DNA of 64,000 nucleotides from Holothuria scabra. Its lineage: Eukaryota; Echinodermata; Holothuroidea; Aspidochirotida; Holothuriidae. This document shows, piece after piece, positions 1-11,993 of this stretch. How positions within the stretch are numbered: position 1 is the stretch's first letter; the number at the start of each line of letters is the position of its first letter. Below the pieces are notes generated by a model. That model saw nothing but the letters and a program-made list of their open reading frames with translations. It made no database searches and was not told where the DNA came from. The translations under genes were made by a program, and so were the position numbers. The stretch lies in contig CM074187.1 in NCBI GenBank assembly GCA_037179385.1, positions 4,278,001-4,342,000 on the forward strand, given 5' to 3'.

Positions 1-3000
1 TCCAAATGGTGGGGTATAGTTACGACGTCCGATTGTCAAGAATAATAGAGGTAGGCTGTATTTAACCCAATGTGTTGCATCCCTTTTCCGAAAGTGGAAC
101 GGCTATGTCTTATCCGTCGGAATGGGCTATAGTTTGACAGTATCTTAACAGTGATATGTAGTAACTTACCTCCCTGATCTGCTTCATGGAGGGCAAGCAG
201 GGAGCCGAAAGCAATGCACGCTCTAAGGCATCACGACAGTCCCGACCCCTTTACAGTATTGGGATGCTGCATAATACTACGGGTTTAGTTAGCAAAAATG
301 AGGAAAAAAGAAAATAAAGCCAGCTCTATAAGTATATTACAAGTCACAGACCTTGTTCGGAATTTTATTACTTCATCACATTTATTTAACTTTGTGGCTC
401 GCATTTTTCAACAACTGATCTGTTCAACTCAGCAAATCGGACTCAATGTTTATAATTTCGCTTTCCCTGGTTTCCAACGTAAGAGAATGGGCCATCGGCC
501 CTTTGCAGGCAAACGGACACTGGTTTGACATCCAAACAAAAATACTTTGCCCATAAGATCAGTATTTGCATGAGTGTTTGGAATAAGAATTAAGTTTTAC
601 ACTAGACAGAAGCCGTGATAATTTTTAAAGTGTTTTGCGCTAAAGGGTTGTTTGTTAAACTAGTGTTTTTTTATTATGGTGTATTGTTATTGTGTATAAG
701 TGTTTGGTTTGTCTTACATGTAAAAGTCTAGACTCGGTCGAGTCCCACTTGAACCAGATGACCATTCGCTCCATGGTTTCAAAAGTGGGGGAAAAGGAGG
801 GCTCAAGAGACTGGTGTGGGGGAACCAATTTCAAGCGAAGCGCGAAATCTGGTGCTGAGCGCGATTCTACATGGGTGGTCCTGGGACCAGCCTAAGTGCC
901 CGTGTTGGAGTTCAGGGGCAAAACCCTGGCGGGGTGCAAGATGTGAAGTCTCCGAAGGCTCTAATGTTTAAGCATATCTTTAGGACAGAAATTAAGCCAC
1001 GAGATAGGTTTAGACTCGTTCGGTGTTAACAAACAAATGTCGTCACAACTCGGATGTGCTTACACTGTCGTCACAGTGAAAGGTAGGTTCCGATTTGTCT
1101 ACTCTTTGCGTGCAATTGCGCAAGCGTTAGCATGCGTAACACCTACATGCACACGCATATGTTTTCGAGCATGCTCTATGCCAACCAATGCCATACAGAA
1201 ACATGAGCGTGAAAACTCTAATATTCTGGTTCATAATCCATCGGTAGTGTGTTCGACCTGAATAAATTAGGAAAACAAATCAAATTAATCGAAATAAAAA
1301 ATGACGCATTATACTGATATATGCTCATGTGATGATGAAACTTGCTAAGTGAAGTTTCACATAATGGTATGATGTGGAATCTGCCTTGGTAAACATATAC
1401 TAACAAGTCATAAATAAGCAGTAATCAGTGACTGAAAGAGTGCTACAAGCTTATTTTAAACAGGTACAGTTTTGAGGGCAGGGATAGCCTATTTAATCAA
1501 CTAAATCAGAAGCCTATGCCTGCATGACTGCACAGAGTATCCAGCAATTTTGGTCTGAGGATAATGGGCCGGAGGTTAACGTAGAAATAGCATGCACTCA
1601 AGCTTTATCTACAGTGATAAGTTCCAATGACAGGAAGCTATAAAAGATGGCTTACATGGTTTTACTTTGAAAAGTTTTGGAATGGCTCAACTGTCTGGAG
1701 GAGTATTTTCGAATCACTTTGGCTAGACTCTCCCGTCATGCCACGGTACTTGGGGAAATGAGTGCCTGGGGAGGGGAGAAAACGGAGGCAAAGGTTCTCA
1801 CTGGGGGAGGCAAATTCCCCATGCCACCTGGTGTGAGCTCAAACCTAATTGCTACCCCAGTATTAGAGTAACAATTTATTGGCGGTGGTATAAAATGGCT
1901 ACTACTACTTTACTATTACATGTATTTGTGAATTTCTCGTCAATTTCGTCAATTCTTTTGTCAATTCATACTTCATTTGATTAGTGGTACATAATAGAGG
2001 TTCAACTTGAAAAATTCGAACTCGGCTAACTGCAGGCAGTTTTTTCTTTTTCTCACTTATCTGCAAAATTCAATGCAGCTGTAAAAAAATTCACAAATGT
2101 GCATTTTAGAGATATTATGGGGTCTTTTCTCCCTCATTAAGTGGTAGCAATGACCCTTGCTGCATATTTCACGCGTTAAAAAATTTCGCGGTAATTATTA
2201 GAACCAAGAAAATTCCTTGTAAAACCACTCACTTGCACTTTTAGTTTAGTGCCAATACCTCTTGGTCTTGCAACTGTCAGTCAGTTAATGGCAATCTCGA
2301 ACTTCAAAACAATGAGTCGTATCGACCGTCTAACAGCAACTGGCCAGCCATCATACAACAGCAAGGTTGGTATATTTCCTTTCAAAGAAAACCGGGTATT
2401 AATGAGTTTGCATGGATTACGACTAACTTTTTTATCCGATGATCCTTTATTCAAAGGAATTCCTCGGCTAAGGAGTCAGAAGAAAAGAAGTTATTGTACC
2501 AAGGTCACAAAGTGATTTGGTGTTATTTTGTCTGCTTTACAAAATTAAAGTTAAGGAGTTTTTCACTTCGGTAGGTCGGTCGTTTTGTTCAGTAGCCTAC
2601 TACCGTTTCAGTTTTAATGGACTTAATATTAATTTTCAGTCTATGACAGTTGTCACTTAGTATGGGCAAATATTAAATCGTGATTGCAGTCGCTGAGTGT
2701 TATGAGTTGAGCAGTAAAAAGCTATATATGGTATCTATAAATGTCTCTAAAGCCAGGTTATAATCTCCTATATTTCAGAGAAAGTATTTGCGCTGCATTT
2801 TTTCACTGCATTAAGAAACTCATTCTACAATTACTACTACAACTACAATTTCATAAAGCAATTGAGGAGGACAATGGCAACGACAAGCATATGTTTTGTT
2901 TCCCCTTTGTTTTTATCTCATCGCTCTGTGAGGAGGATCGATATTTGTAGTCACTCTGCCTATGGGGCTATATATGGCAATGCCAGCCTAAATCGCAATG

Positions 3001-3050
3001 GTTACCATGGTAGCGGTAAATTTTCCCAATTTACTAGTCTCAAGGTCTAA
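1..3050. other. No recognisable gene
   Basis: Only short, unremarkable open frames on both strands. A GC-richer patch at about 780-960 (with a gttcaggggcaaaaccctgg stretch) looks like a dispersed repeat related in style to one at 4688-4715. No exon with convincing borders or domain was seen. Confidence 0.5.
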
Positions 3051-3111
3051 CCCATGGTGAGGTTCCCCGGGGTGACTGAAGGTCCAGGGATGAGAGAGGG
3101 GTCAAAACCTG

Positions 3112-3157
3112 TCTGTGTGTGTGCGTGTTGGTGGGTGAGTGTGTGTGTGTGTGTGTC
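3112..3157. repeat. (GT)n microsatellite, imperfect
   Basis: Two GT runs interrupted by a g-rich spacer (gtgcgtgttggtgggtgagt). It sits at the left edge of the AGGTCA-rich block. Confidence 0.85.
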
Positions 3158-3229
3158 CAATTTTTTTTTCCTAATATCTTGTAAACGGCTAGGCTGATTT
3201 TCTTCAAACTTGGGAGGATGGTACCTTAG

Positions 3230-3960
3230 GAAGAACAATTGCATTTTAATACACAACCGGAAGTAAAGGTTAAAGGGTACATGTCAAAGGTCAAATTTAG
3301 AGAAATCACATTTTTCGCTTTATTTCCAAAACGAAAAGTCCTCCCAACACGAAACGTCACACATATGATGATTGCATCTAGACCTACCAAAATATGGGGT
3401 TGTCATAGCAACACAGGCTAAAGGTCAAGTGGGAGAGTGGAACAGAAATTTTTCAAGTGATAATTTGTTCGTTAAACAACCTTTTTTTCTTTTAAACTCC
3501 TCCAAGTGAGCTTGACCGATTCTTTTCAAAATTGGTAGGTGGGTACCCCAGGGTGGGAACTTATGTCTCTTAGACCCTCGGAAGTAAAGATCAAAGAATA
3601 GAGGTCAGAGGTCACATATTGCAAAAGACCACTTTTTTACTATTTTGTGCTAATACTTCAAAAGAAAAAAAATGATTTTACACGAAACTTCAAAAGTATA
3701 ATAGGGTAGATTAGTCCTACACCAAAATATGTAGTTTCCATGGCAACCAAGGACAAAGGTCACGTGACAGGGGTCAAATACTTTTTTGTATTTACTGTAA
3801 CTCTTAACGGAAGCATCCCACAAACCTGAAAGTTTAAGTGTAATGACCTAGGCATGACAAGTTGTACCGATATGTGTGGTTGCCATGGCAACCAAGGTCA
3901 TAGTTCACGTTACAGATGGTCAAAGGTTAATGTTTTGCAACTAGCCTATTTTTCATCTAT
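3230..3960 (+). repeat. Degenerate repeat block rich in AGGTCA and gccatggcaacc motifs
   Basis: Loosely periodic units of roughly 170-260 bp: each has aaggtcaaaggtca-type words, then a run of T, then a conserved ccatggcaaccaaggt segment (about 3395-3415, 3735-3755, 3880-3900). A perfect AGGTCA-G-AGGTCA is at 3602-3614. The unit is non-coding. Its class is unknown to me. Confidence 0.7.
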
Positions 3961-4116
3961 TAATTCAATAAAGAAGCTAGACTGGGCCTCAGGCCTAGTC
4001 TAGTACTTCGTAGTAGCAGCTTCGTCTTCACAACCCAAATTCTTGTTTCACTAGCTTGTATGCTGCAGTGAGATTTTTAAGTTCCTTTTCGTACTTCACT
4101 TTGATAGCCCTTATAT

Positions 4117-4372
4117 CTACACTCTTAAAAGGCTGGTTAAAAAAATCACCAACACTGGTCACGTATGTCAAATACCTGAAATTGGTTAAATTTTCCCCAA
4201 TAAGTGTTGTTTATTTGGTTACCCCACAGGCTGGTTACCCAATTAAGTGGTAAAAAACCCTTTGGATAACCTATTAATCAACAATTATTGGGTAAACCTT
4301 AACCAATTTCAGGTATTTGACATACATGACCGGTGTTGGTAAATTTTTTTAACCAACTTTTTTAGAGTGTAG
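4117..4372. mobile_element. Palindromic MITE-like element, 256 bp
   Basis: Nearly the whole element is an inverted repeat: the left end ctacactcttaaaaggctgg pairs with the right end. Both arms share the internal words tatgtcaaatacctgaaattgg and gtcaaata. If a TA duplication is assumed, the termini are CACTCTTAAAA, like Tc1/mariner-type MITEs. No ORF. Confidence 0.82.
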
Positions 4373-6930
4373 AGTATTCCCATATGGTCTATGCAGACAG
4401 TTGTTTTCACTCCAACGTTGCTGTAACTGTTAGGCCTAGTAGAACGAAAGTTAAAGTGGCCTAGACTTGAAATCTGAAGCTGGTTAACGGTATGTAGGCT
4501 AGATCTGGGGCTTAGGCATGGCTAAACCTACGCCATTCATAGGTTTGAGCTATTACCCAAGATATGAAACTGTGGGTGACTAACATAAGTTTAGGCATAG
4601 GGCCTACCTATCTTAACAAAAAGATGTGCCCTTATAACTTGGCGGTTCTGAAGCAAGGTCAAAGAAACGTACGTGTCAATTGGTTGGGGTCCAGGGGGCG
4701 AAGCCCCTGGAAGCTCCAGGGTATTTACGAAACTGTAGGCATTAAAATGATGCATTTTATCTTCAACTTTCTTGAATTATATCCTTACTCCGTATGTTTC
4801 AAGTTCCGGAATCGATAATACAGAGTGTGCGGATTACTTTAAATTGAGGTTTCTTCAAGGGCCCCCTCCTCGATGCCTCAGATTTTCTTTTCAGAAAGCT
4901 AGGGGACTCTTTATATGATGTGAATTCAGCCCTTGTCTGTAATGGGGCGCACGAAGCGCGCCGAAAATTTTAACGTTTAAGACATCTCAATAACGAAACT
5001 GAATGAAAGATAGAGAAAGGCTGGGCCACTTTTAACCTTAGCTGAATAACGGTGCCCCCCCCCCCTCCCCTTAAGTCATTCTTACTGAAGCACAAATATA
5101 CTATGGTTTCCTATATAGTCTTTTTCAGGTGACTTTCACAGAGCCGTCTCATGTAAAAGGGCGCGCGGAGCGCGCCGAAAAAATGAATTTTTACTTCATC
5201 TCAAATATATTTTTCAATGCAGTATATGACCTGTTTAAACATGATACAACTTAATTAAGAATCACTCGCGTAGCTCTGTCAGTTCCAGTTTGTATTTCTG
5301 TAGCAAAAGCAATCAGAGTTAGACGCAAAAACTAAGATCTGGAAAAAAGTGCCCCCCTTGCCCCCCCACGTAATTCCACCTATATATGAAACTAATTGTG
5401 GGACTTGGGTGTACAGATCAGGGAAATTGCAAAGGTACAATTATGGTTGCAGTGAGTAAATTGTGGTGGCAGAATCATGGCAAATTACAGTTTACTTTTT
5501 CCTTTCCTGTTTGTTTTGTATCAAACTAGATGGCCTAAAGGTTGGTACATGGGACTGATTAACAAAAGATGAGGCGTACATGTACTACCGTGTGATCTGT
5601 ACACGGACAACAGATCTATGAAACAATTGCACTCAGGCTGACTGACATTCATTACAAAAACCAAATCAAGAGTGAATTTGAATGAGAAAATAGCGAGGGG
5701 TAAACTTTATTGGAAATTTAGGTAGCGGGTCACTGCGAGAAGATAGCCGGATTAATAAACTTGTAAAATAAACTTTTAAATACGTTCACAATAAGTGATG
5801 TATTCCGGTATTCCTTCTGGATGTACTTGGCGTCACAATTAGTCGACGGAGTTAGAGACAGAATATTGTGACCGTCATCAAAGTCATAAGGTGCAGGATA
5901 GATTATACCTTTTACATGTACAGAGAGTCAGCTGATGACAAATTATGGGCTTGCATGCTCCTCGGGAAAATTTTGGGAACAATCTAATATGGTTTGAACC
6001 TGCACAAGAAAGATTTCGAGACAGCTTTGGGAGCGACTAGGAATATTTGGAGTTGTTTGGTGTAAGAACTGGAAACGTTCTTCCATATCATGAAGATGAG
6101 TCAAATATTTTAAACATTTCTCGAGCAAAATCGGGGAGTTTTCATGACATTGTTTTGGAAAACCCGTCACTCCTGGCCCAACTTCGGGTTGCTGGATCCT
6201 TAATGGAATAGAGGATCCAGCCCCCTGCCCCCTTATCGACTATATCCTTTCTTGACCACTTTTGTTATGTGGAAAATAAATTTCTTGCAAAATGTCGGTT
6301 CTTTGCCCGTTAGACTCGCAGCCGAAGCTGAACCAACTTTAAACTGTATTAATATTAACTTTAAACAGATTAACAGTAAACTGTTCCAAACAAAACGAGG
6401 GAAATGCTCAAAGTTAGTTCCCGGGCATCACCACATGGGTTTCACGTAGCCTGCTTCATTGAGTGCAAAACAAACATGCTTCACGTGAAGTGGGATGCGG
6501 TACTAATTTTGCGCTCATACACGTACCACAAATATATTTCAGTTTATCTTTCCTCTCAATCGTGAAAAAATTGTTCAAAGTGAAACCACTATATTAATCA
6601 TCTGCGTTTAATGCCCTGCTCAAAGCTCCATGCTGTATTGCACGCATGTGCACACCATGAGCCGCATCGACACCGCTAGACTATCCATGACAGGCTTGGG
6701 GTATCGTTTGTTTCGGGCAAATTATTACCATATGGTGTCAGTACTGGAAATTTATAATCCTTTGCGGGTGCCCCTCTTCCATATCAGAGTTCCTGGTTAC
6801 AACCCTGTTGTTCGTCGTGAAAATGCCTACCCCCCCCCCTTCCAAAAAAAAAAAAAAATAGAAAAACTATGAGGTGGTCTCCCGACGCTCTATAACAATT
6901 TTTCAATCACAATGTGATAATATGGGGGTA
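4373..6930. other. Non-coding sequence with GC-rich hairpins and C-tracts
   Basis: No gene recognised. Contains a perfect GGCGCGC-GGA-GCGCGCC hairpin at 5160-5176 and a weaker copy at 4945-4962, both followed by gaaaa; oligo-C runs near 5056 and 5350; and a C-run/A-run junction at about 6832-6859. A ggcgaagcccctgg stretch at 4696-4710 looks repeat-derived. Confidence 0.5.
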
Positions 6931-6939
6931 CTTAGAAAA

Positions 6940-7065
6940 AAATTGGTTGGGAAGTTCAAATTCTCACTCCAAACAGTATCAATTCTTCTAACATTCTTAC
7001 TTGAGCCACTCCCACAACTGTCTGAAAATTCGTCCTCATCCAGACACAACTTCAGTTTACTCAGA
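6940..7065 (-). repeat. Dispersed repeat family X, reverse copy (fragment)
   Basis: The complement matches the forward copies at 17.4, 26.1, 28.6 and 42.6 kb: the words tgtctggatgaggatgaatt, cacaattgtgggagggg and aagtaagaatgttagaaga recur. No coding potential; class unknown. Confidence 0.7.
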
Positions 7066-8414
7066 ACTCTGTGTTCTGCATTTTTGAACTAGCTGTCAAC
7101 AAAGAGCTTAGCCAATTGGGTAATTCTGTATACTACTACGAGAATTGTAGTTTAAGGTTAGAGAATTGGTCTTTAAAGAAAAACAAAAGACTGACCATTA
7201 ATGTGAGGATGGGATGTCTTAAGCGCTTGCTTCAAGTTAGCTTTTTGTTGGAAATGTGACAACTTTACCAGCTCATATCTTGAGAACCACAGGCCGGATT
7301 TCCACTGAGCAAATTTCACCAAAATGATTGGAACAAGTACCCATCTAATATATCGAAATTTGGTGTGACACCCTGTTTTAAGCACACCTGGCCGGCAAAC
7401 ATGAGCCAGTTATGAGCAAAAAGTGAGGTGGGTAAAACAAATTTGCTGTTTGTATTCACTGGCACAATCTGTAGGAAAAGGTACACGAATTACACATATG
7501 ATGCAGGGATAACGTAGTAATGAAAACGGCAAATTTTGTTCAAATACGTGTCTTCAGTGGCGTATCAAGAAATTGTAATGGGGAGGCCAAGTGGTGAATT
7601 TGCTGACATGAGTAGAGGTCTACCGGGGAAACGGAAACTGTTCCTCCATCGAAACGGGCTGAACGCTCAAGGATATCTTAGTCCTAGCTAGTGATCAACA
7701 GGTAGGTAGATAGCGTGCTCAGTGTACTGGAGACGTTGGGAACTGCTAATCGTTTTGGTGGTTTGTCCATGGTTAATAAGTTTAAAAGGAAAATATTCAT
7801 AGCATTTTCAACACAGAGTTGGCTAACTTGAGTATTCGCTATCCTGGGAGGGTTTAAGGGGAAGAAGTTTTCCTCTCCTTACTTGGAAAATTTTGGCATT
7901 TTCTCCAAGGCTGAGATGGAAAATTATGCTATGTTTGAAACATTTTAAAGCACATTTAAAAAGCAAACTAACGGTCAATATGGGTGCGCTCCTTTTACTC
8001 ACGGTCGGACTGCTTCCGAATTATTTCCCCTCGCAAAGTTCGGGCCATGAACCCCTTCCCCACAAAGTGCACCCCACTGCGTACCAAAAGATGTTTATGA
8101 TCTTATTTTCCCATTGCCATTGTTAATGACTCTGACGGATACATATTGCACCTGTGGTAGTGTACCCCCGTTTATTGCACCATTGACTTGAAAAACCGAA
8201 AGGTAAACTGACCTATAAGCTTCCACTCATGTGAAAACTGACAAGGTGGCCTTTCATGACAATTTCAATTGTCTATTATAACAGTGAAGAGGTCTGGATA
8301 TTTCAGCTCACTCACCCTTTTCCAAACCTTGTGTTCACTAAAAGTTTGGTATATTTCTACCAGCTTCTAAAGCCCTAATTTCTACCAAATTGCTTCAATC
8401 CATCCAATTTGTCA
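7066..8414. other. No recognisable gene
   Basis: AT-rich non-coding sequence. A CAGTGGCGTATC word at 7556 resembles the outer end of the hAT-like elements nearby, but I found no matching right end or target duplication. Confidence 0.45.
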
Positions 8415-8422
8415 CCACTAGT

Positions 8423-9186
8423 CAGGCGCGTAGCCAGAACTGTGTCATGGGGGGTGGTGTCATGGGAGGTTAGGGCAAAACATGAGGGAAAAGTCTAAGG
8501 ATAGAGAGAAAAACCGCTACTTAAGGTGTTTTTTGCATTACAAGGTTAGGTCATGGGTAGCCTGTTGTAAGCAGGCTATTGTGTTTGCGTTTCAACTACT
8601 ACATTCAAATATCAAAAACTTACTTTCGCTACTATAAATAATAATATGAGTATTTCAACCGCTTCACTGTTGAACAGCCCACGTTTCCAACTAAGTTACA
8701 TGGCGTACCTACGGTTTACAATAGCCTGCCAACTTTCTAGCGAATCTCATTCACGACCACCAAATATGACGTCACGACAAAAATTAAAATATTAAATTAT
8801 GTCTCTCGTAATAGGTAATATTTATGCATCGACCGTTCGGCCTGGTACACATTTTCCACCTACAAAAGCTAATAAGGTTGTTCGCCGTTCGTTGTATCAG
8901 TCTTATGTACCAAAATACACTATTCATACTTGTTTCGTGCACCACGTGACCATCTCATGTTTACTAATTTGTCCCTCAAAATGCGGAATTCCTGTAAATG
9001 GAAACTGGACGAAGGTTTCCAGACTCTGTATAGTATACTGTTAAGAGAGGTGTATTATGATTTTGAGAGAGCGCCATCTTTCGACTGCTACAGAGTCTGC
9101 TACGCAGGCTAGGTCATGGGGGTTCTGACCCTGACCCCCCCCCCCCACTCCTTCCCCTTCCCCCCCCCCCTGTTGCTACGCCAATG
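8423..9186. mobile_element. hAT-like non-autonomous element, 764 bp
   Basis: Ends CAGGCGCGTAGCCAG at left and, on the reverse complement at right, CATTGGCGTAGCAACAG. The flanks are CCACTAGT (8415-8422) and CCACAAGT (9187-9194), an 8-bp target duplication with one mismatch, as expected for the hAT superfamily. No transposase ORF. Long C-runs lie near the right end. Confidence 0.78.
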
Positions 9187-9194
9187 CCACAAGT

Positions 9195-10137
9195 ACTTTC
9201 AGTAAATACAATTTCAAGCTGTATACGTAGTTACAAAGCAACTCATTTTAACATATCGTAAGAGTTACTTTATCTGAAAGCGAACAAACGCACGCACTAA
9301 TACATCATTAATAAGAGGGATATGCTGCCCTGTACTCAGTTTAATTAAGCTAACCACTACAAACGTTTTCTTGTAAATTGAAATTTGATGAATTTTCTTA
9401 CTCTAACAAAAATTTCTCAAAATTGTTGTTAGAATAACAACTTGTGAGACATTTTTCATACATAATTCGTATTTTCATGCAACAAATTAACCCAGATTTG
9501 AGATTTCCTCAGTGTCGCATGAACCGGCCCTACTCGCGTTCCACAGAAATGTCCTCGCCGCGTAGCAGATTGAATGTTCTCTTGCATACGCGCGGTTTTT
9601 ATGATCAGTGCATTTCAGTGCACATGAAGCTGTTATACAGGACTTTAACAACAGCTGATACAGTACAACTAACACTGAAAGGCTGCAAACCCGAACTTAT
9701 CCCCTTGCACGTAGTCTCTGCGTTGTACACTTGGGGAATTCAGTAAAAGGATGTGAAAACTGACAAGTCACTAACGTAGACACCCCCCCCCCCTTCCCCG
9801 AGTTCATTATATTGTCCCGCAAGCTAGTAGTAGCCATACCGACTCAACTCTGTGTACATAACGGTATATGGGACTGAAGCAATCCATGACCAACGATTAA
9901 GTTAAACTTAGTCTAGAAATTAGAATGAACAGGATCCATTGGCATACTTAGATTTTGTTACTTAGCCTAATCCTTGGAGGCTTACAGGCTAGTTCGGGAA
10001 AAAGCTTTCTGCTCACTTGGGGTGTAACAATAAACGGGTCCATGAGTACCTTGTAGCCTTCTTCACTTAACAGACTGCTGTTCTAACAGGATATCCTGTG
10101 TGGTCGAGCCACTATTAGGCCTCCTTTTAGTGGCGTA
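9195..10137. other. No recognisable gene
   Basis: A 100-codon open frame at 9444-9746 has no recognisable domain and a similarly open antisense strand, so I do not call it. C-run at 9781. Confidence 0.45.
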
Positions 10138-11044
10138 CGAAGGGGGAACCATTGGGCCATGCCCCCCTCACAAATGCCATTTTTTCTTTGTTCTTAAAAA
10201 TAAGTAGTTAAACTTTAGTAACACAGATTTTACTTCTAAAGATAGCATATGTGGCACCAGGTTGCATATAAGGACACCCAATTTTTCAAAAATTTTCAAA
10301 GGAGAAGGATTGTCTCTGCAAGTACGTCCCTCAGTGATGCCAATATTTTAATTCCTACAAATAGGCAAATTCTGTCGAATTCCAATTTTTACTTTTAAAG
10401 GTAGACTCTGTTTCCCAATGGTGGCATGGATAAAAATAAAGACTACATGTTAAGATTCTCTTTACAAGTATGAATACGCTATTTTTGACCATCTGAGGGG
10501 GTCTGATTTTTCGAAATTTTTTTTACCCTTCGCGCCAACCAATGGTGGCGTTTCGCTCAGTCTTTTGGGCAAAATTACTTTTTGGGGTCAGATTACCCCT
10601 TAACTCTCTGATTTGCAAACGACAAAAGAAGGTAGTGACTGGGTAGATTATTCGTATACGTCTGGAAAATGCTATTTCCGGCCATCGGAGGGGTCTGATT
10701 TTTCAAAATTTTCTCTACGCTCCGCGCCAATTAATGGTGGCGCTCTGCTTAGATAATCTTTCTGGCAAAATAACGTTTTTTGGTAAGTTTTACTACGTAA
10801 GGTAGCATAAATGGCATAGGAATGCATGTAAAGACACAAAAGTTTCAGTTTTATCCTCATGAACCACCACGATTCAACTTTTTACACTGTTCCTGTCAAA
10901 GTCGAAAATCTTGCACCATTTTGCATCTAGGCTCCTTGAAAATGTCAAAAAATTTCGGGACACCCCTTCCCTTAACCCTTAACCCTTAGACCATACCGCA
11001 TGCCCCCCCCCCCCCCTTCAGAGAAATCCTGGGTTACATCACTG
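10138..11044. mobile_element. hAT-like element family Y, older copy (907 bp)
   Basis: Shares ends and interior with the element at 21960-23268: left tagtggcgtacgaaggggg, then attgggccatgcccccctca, then interior words (gcgccaattaatggtggcgctctgcttagataatctttc), then right cagagaaatcctg...catcactg. No intact target duplication visible. No ORF of note. Confidence 0.75.
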
Positions 11045-11224
11045 CGTTAGCACATGCAAATAAACCAGATATTGTTGACCAAAATAATATACTAAGAGCT
11101 GTTATTTCCAATTGCTCTATGTTATACTTTAAGATTAAAAATGCAGGTAATATTACATAATGACATGGTAATGTTGTTATACTTGTAAATTTGCATTTTT
11201 TATATGAAATACATACACATTGAC

Positions 11225-11290
11225 CGGGAAAAATTTTGGGGAAATTTCATACCTTTGCCCCCCCTGGAAAAAATCCTAGCTACGCCACTG
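11225..11290. repeat. Right end of another hAT-like element
   Basis: Ends ctagctacgccactg, the reverse complement of the CAGTGGCGTAGC terminus used by the hAT-like elements here. No matching left end found. Confidence 0.5.
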
Positions 11291-11663
11291 GGCACCGAGG
11301 AACTGTCCAAGTACAAAATATCTCATTGATTGTGATATTCATTGTGGCAATTTGCTCTTTTATCACCGTTTCTTTGATTGGTTAAATATTTCACCCTAGC
11401 AAGTATGCTTTTGGTTTGTTGTTTAGTCTTCAGTTTGTATTGCAATGGGGTAAAACTATTCTTTGTTGTATGCCAAGTGTTCGAAGGCGTTCCGTATTTT
11501 GTTCTATTTATTTAGTCACCTATTTCTGTAGCACTTTGTTCTGTAGCACTTTGTTGGAATCAGTGTTGATTCACTCAATTGATTTGCTGAAGAACAATCC
11601 CACAATGACATCGTACTTTCGCTGTATGATTTCCAAAACACGGTATATGTTTATTCATGTAGT

Positions 11664-11666
11664 TAT

Positions 11667-11737
<71 letters not shown>

Positions 11738-11738
11738 T

Positions 11739-11784
<46 letters not shown>
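11664..11784. repeat. (TA)n microsatellite, left flank of Penelope-like element
   Basis: About 120 bp of near-pure TA with a few interruptions (aaat, atag). It abuts the outer end of the left arm of the Penelope-like palindrome. The open frames across it are repeat artefacts. Confidence 0.92.
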
Positions 11785-11786
<2 letters not shown>

Positions 11787-11802
11787 AAAAGGTTGCAATA
11801 AG

Positions 11803-11882
11803 TTCTTACAACATAGCTTTACAGAACTGTTTCGTAAGGGCCAATAATGTAGGTCCTCACTCCTCAGAAGCCTGAAGTAGAA
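11803..11882 (-). ncRNA. Hammerhead ribozyme, left arm of PLE
   Basis: Same sequence as the right-arm copy, on the minus strand: core CUGAGGA at 11867-11861, GAAA at 11833-11830, predicted cleavage between 11820 and 11819. It lies in sense orientation at the 3' end of the PLE body, about 20 bp from the (TA)n tract. Confidence 0.8.
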
Positions 11883-11993
11883 TGATGTCAATAACGTTAA
11901 ATACGTATATGTTCGCTGCTTTTGAACGTGTCCGTTTTAAAGCACGTGTTCGTTGTGAACAGGCAAGAACTGTCTACAGCGAACCAAGATACA

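Noticed and set aside
9444..9746. 100-codon open frame
   Set aside because: No domain, no splice context, and an antisense frame overlaps most of it.
10138..11290. One single hAT element from 10138 to 11290
   Set aside because: Comparison with the 21960 copy shows that the family ends at 11044; the second terminus at 11290 belongs to another element, and no 8-bp duplication supports the larger span.
11655..11891. Open frames rich in Tyr-Ile across the TA tracts (also 13708-14043)
   Set aside because: Translation of a (TA)n microsatellite; no protein meaning.
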